NCBI GenBank assembly: GCA_041500225.1
Contig: JBGQLV010000080.1
Coordinates: 1-9,363 of the forward strand
Direction: 5' to 3'
DNA from: 0-14-3-00-41-53 sp041500225
GTDB taxonomy: Bacteria > Nitrospirota > Thermodesulfovibrionia > Thermodesulfovibrionales > SM23-35
Length of the DNA: 9,363 nt
Shown here: in pieces, positions 7,223 through 9,363 of the stretch
Layout of the letters: each line of letters opens with the position of its first letter
How positions within the stretch are numbered: the stretch's first letter is position 1
Made by a program: the position numbers and the translations under genes
The notes under the pieces: generated by a model
Seen by the model: the letters and a program-made list of their open reading frames with translations, nothing else
What the model was told of the DNA's origin: nothing
The model's database searches: none

Positions 7223-8260
7223 ATGAACAAATCGAGTAAGGCTGTAAGCGATTCTGCTTTTCATAAGTTTATTTACAAGCCAGAGTTTTCGACCCTGATT
7301 ATATTGATCGTTATGTTGATAATAACAGCAATACTGCAGAAAAATTTTTTTGAAGCCAAATCCATTGTCAGAAACATCGACGCGTTTACTCCTTTGATTT
7401 TGCTAACAATGGGCCAGGCGGTGGTTATAATATCTGGTGGACTTGACCTTTCCGCAGGATCTACTCTCTCGCTTCTCACATGTGTTTTAACCTTTGTAAT
7501 GAAAAAAGGTGAACCTGTAACAGGTGTTTATGCAATTATTATCGCGTTTGCTGTCGCTGTTTTAGTGGGTGTTATAAACGGCATCGGCATAGGCTATCTG
7601 AGGGTCCCGCCATTGATTGCCACTTTTGCAACATCGTTCATATGGTTGGGTGCCGCGCTATTTTTGAGACCGACACCAGGCGGTGAGTCTGTTGAATGGT
7701 TCAAGATGTTTTATAATATTGGCGGTGTGAAAAACGCGCCTCAGTTTTTAAAGACATTCGGTGCAATTGTTCCTCCGGGATTGATATTGGTGATTTTAGG
7801 CTGCGTTTTCTGGTTTGTAATCAGAAAAACAAAGACCGGAAGATATATTTATGCAGTTGGCAGCAACAATGACAGTGCGTATGTTAGTGGTATAAATACG
7901 GCAAAGATTCAGATGACAGCCTGCATAATCAATTCGTTATTTGTATTCCTGGCGGCTTTGTTTTTCGTGGGCCAGAACCAGTCCGGCGATGCGAGAATGG
8001 GCGGTCCGTTGATACTAAGAGCGATAGCAGCTGCGGTAGTCGGCGGCATTGCACTAACGGGAGGACGGGGCAGCGTATATTTTGCATTGGTTGGTGCTTT
8101 GATACTCAGCTTTGTAAGCAAGATTATATTTTTTTCAAATGTTCCAAATGCTTATCAGACGCTTGTCAGTGGAGTAATTGTAATTATAGCCATAGCCGGC
8201 ACACAGGTTTATGCACTTTACAATAAAAGGGCTATGATGAATGAGAGGCAAATTATATGA
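7223..8260 (+). CDS. Sugar ABC transporter permease (RbsC-like, BPD_transp_2), first subunit
   Basis: A 345-aa integral inner-membrane protein with eight or more hydrophobic segments, the first near 23-38 and the last near 312-331. It carries the family signatures GGLDLSAGS (72-80), NGIGIGYLRVPPLIATFAT (119-137), GRYIYAVGSNNDSAYVSGIN (206-225, the cytoplasmic ATPase-contact region) and AAVVGGIALTGGRGS (270-284). It should form half of the translocation pore with the following permease. AAGGAG at 7208-7213 lies 9 nt before the ATG, and the gene starts 19 nt after the ATPase stop, so the two are surely co-transcribed. Its stop overlaps the next start by ATGA. No frameshift or truncation is seen. 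Confidence 0.94.
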   Translation: MNKSSKAVSDSAFHKFIYKPEFSTLIILIVMLIITAILQKNFFEAKSIVRNIDAFTPLILLTMGQAVVIISGGLDLSAGSTLSLLTCVLTFVMKKGEPVTGVYAIIIAFAVAVLVGVINGIGIGYLRVPPLIATFATSFIWLGAALFLRPTPGGESVEWFKMFYNIGGVKNAPQFLKTFGAIVPPGLILVILGCVFWFVIRKTKTGRYIYAVGSNNDSAYVSGINTAKIQMTACIINSLFVFLAALFFVGQNQSGDARMGGPLILRAIAAAVVGGIALTGGRGSVYFALVGALILSFVSKIIFFSNVPNAYQTLVSGVIVIIAIAGTQVYALYNKRAMMNERQII

Positions 8261-9240
8261 ATAGAGTAATAATCAGTCAGAACAGCATTGCATACAGGAT
8301 TTACGATAGATATAAAAAATTGATTATTGCTTTATTGCTTATAATTTTTCTCTTTGTGCTTGGCGAAGTAGCTGTATCCAATTTTTTAAGTCTTGGACAG
8401 ATATTACTGACTGTAAAACTGGCCTCATTTATTGCTCTTTTCGGCTTGTGCCAGATGATTGTAATAGCGTCTGGGGGCAGCGGCCTTGACCTGTCAGTGG
8501 GCTATGCTGCTACAATGACAGCTGTATTTACGGCAAGCATAATGAACGGGGAAAATAGAAACCTTTGGATGGCTGTGTTGATTGCGATAAGCTTAGGAAT
8601 TACGGTAGGTCTTGTAAATGGCTTGCTGACATCCTACGTCAATCTACCTCCCCTTGTCGTTACGCTGGCTATGGCAAATATTTTGCAGGGTGTGATAGAC
8701 GTTTACACAGCCGGTAAAAGCATCACTGGCAGGCCTTCACCAATTTTGCAGATTATAGCTGCGAAGTCTACTGGTATATTCCCCAATATACTTTTTATAT
8801 TAATCATTGTTGCAACAATAGTAATGATAATACTGTACAAAACAAAATGGGGCGCAGTGCTGTTCGGGGTTGGTGCGAATGAAACAACTGCGTACCTTAG
8901 TGGTATTAACGTAAAACTGGTAAGATGCACAGCCTTTATAATAAGTGGGGTATTAGCGAGCCTTATTGGATTGCTGCTTATTGGTAATATGGGCATTGCC
9001 TTCAAGGATATGGGCTCGAACTATATCATGCCAAGTATAGCTGCGGTGGTAGTCGGTGGGGTGTCGTTAATGGGCGGTGCCGGGAATTATATAGGAGTAA
9101 TTCTAGGTGCTGTATTTCTGCAAACGTTGACTAATCTGCTGGTGGCTTTAGGATGGGGCGATGCAGGGAAATGGTTGGGATTTGGGATATTGCTGTTTAT
9201 TCTGTTAATAGTATATGTGAGAAACAGGCGCAGCATATAA
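8257..9240 (+). CDS. Sugar ABC transporter permease (RbsC-like, BPD_transp_2), second subunit
   Basis: A 327-aa integral membrane protein homologous to, but clearly different from, the preceding permease, so the pore is probably a heterodimer. Hydrophobic segments run from about 22-38 to about 305-320. The usual GGxDLSxG motif reads GGSGLDLSVG (73-82), with two extra residues compared with the first permease (GGLDLSAG). The ATPase-contact region is WGAVLFGVGANETTAYLSGIN (198-218), and the end motif is AAVVVGGVSLMGGAGN (262-277). The start lies in the 4-nt ATGA overlap (8257-8260), which suggests translational coupling, with GAGAGG at 8243-8248 inside the upstream gene. It is the last gene of the transporter set seen here. 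The following 123 bp are AT-rich and show no convincing terminator. Confidence 0.93.
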   Translation: MNRVIISQNSIAYRIYDRYKKLIIALLLIIFLFVLGEVAVSNFLSLGQILLTVKLASFIALFGLCQMIVIASGGSGLDLSVGYAATMTAVFTASIMNGENRNLWMAVLIAISLGITVGLVNGLLTSYVNLPPLVVTLAMANILQGVIDVYTAGKSITGRPSPILQIIAAKSTGIFPNILFILIIVATIVMIILYKTKWGAVLFGVGANETTAYLSGINVKLVRCTAFIISGVLASLIGLLLIGNMGIAFKDMGSNYIMPSIAAVVVGGVSLMGGAGNYIGVILGAVFLQTLTNLLVALGWGDAGKWLGFGILLFILLIVYVRNRRSI

Positions 9241-9363
9241 ATAAATTTTCACAGCTTTATTAAAAAGACATTAATTTTAAAAATTTTACAATTAATTAAA
9301 CTTACCTGTGATAGAAATTAATAAATTTATTTAATAATTAAAGACCATGAATAATAGTTTTAA

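Noticed and set aside
79..9240. CRISPR arrays, insertion sequences, tRNA or rRNA genes, phage or toxin-antitoxin modules
   Set aside because: No repeat-spacer pattern, transposase, terminal inverted repeats or structured RNA gene was seen; the window is nearly filled by seven ordinary-length metabolic and transport genes.
9241..9363. TCACAG (9249-9254)/CTGTGA (9306-9311) inverted repeat, the palindrome AATAAATTTATT (9320-9331), and a TTTACA (9285-9290)/TGTGAT (9307-9312) promoter-like pair
   Set aside because: The 6-bp arms are about 50 nt apart, the palindrome is pure A-T, and the -10-like box matches only 4/6; none rises above chance in this very AT-rich flank. No gene start with a ribosome binding site follows.

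Overview
The window is an AT-rich stretch with strong AGGAGG-type ribosome binding sites. It carries seven genes, all on the + strand and closely spaced, with a 4-nt ATGA overlap at the end. An ene-reductase of the 4Fe-4S/FMN/FAD type, the AT-rich codon choice and the Shine-Dalgarno sequences suggest an anaerobic, low-GC, Clostridia-like bacterium. One feature does not fit a standard Gram-positive: the solute-binding protein has a Sec-type signal peptide with no visible lipobox cysteine. A diderm low-GC lineage is therefore also possible, and taxonomy is not settled by this window.

Positions 79-4395 hold the enzyme block. In order these are a 703-aa Old Yellow Enzyme/2,4-dienoyl-CoA-reductase-like flavoprotein, a TIM-barrel sugar isomerase/epimerase-like protein (preferred start 2279), and a Gfo/Idh/MocA NAD(P)-dependent dehydrogenase. 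A 171-bp leader (4396-4566) follows, with candidate promoters and an orphan ribosome binding site in front of a three-codon mini-ORF.

Positions 4567-9240 encode a complete CUT2/ribose-type ABC importer: binding protein, double-domain ATPase and two non-identical permeases. A perfect 11-bp hairpin sits between the binding protein and the ATPase, as expected if the binding protein is made in excess. The second ATPase domain has a degenerate Walker B as well as a degenerate Walker A.

The window has no kinase, no glycoside hydrolase and no transcription regulator. The likely logic (inference) is import of a sugar, polyol or glycoside. The Gfo/Idh/MocA enzyme would oxidise it to a keto-sugar and the TIM-barrel protein would isomerise, epimerise or eliminate it. 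The flavoenzyme would reduce an activated C=C bond, either in an enone made from the sugar or in a released aglycone. This resembles, without matching exactly, described routes that cleave glycosides through 3-keto intermediates. The substrate cannot be named from sequence alone.

Positions 1-78 and 9241-9363 are AT-rich flanks with no gene I can support and no convincing terminator.
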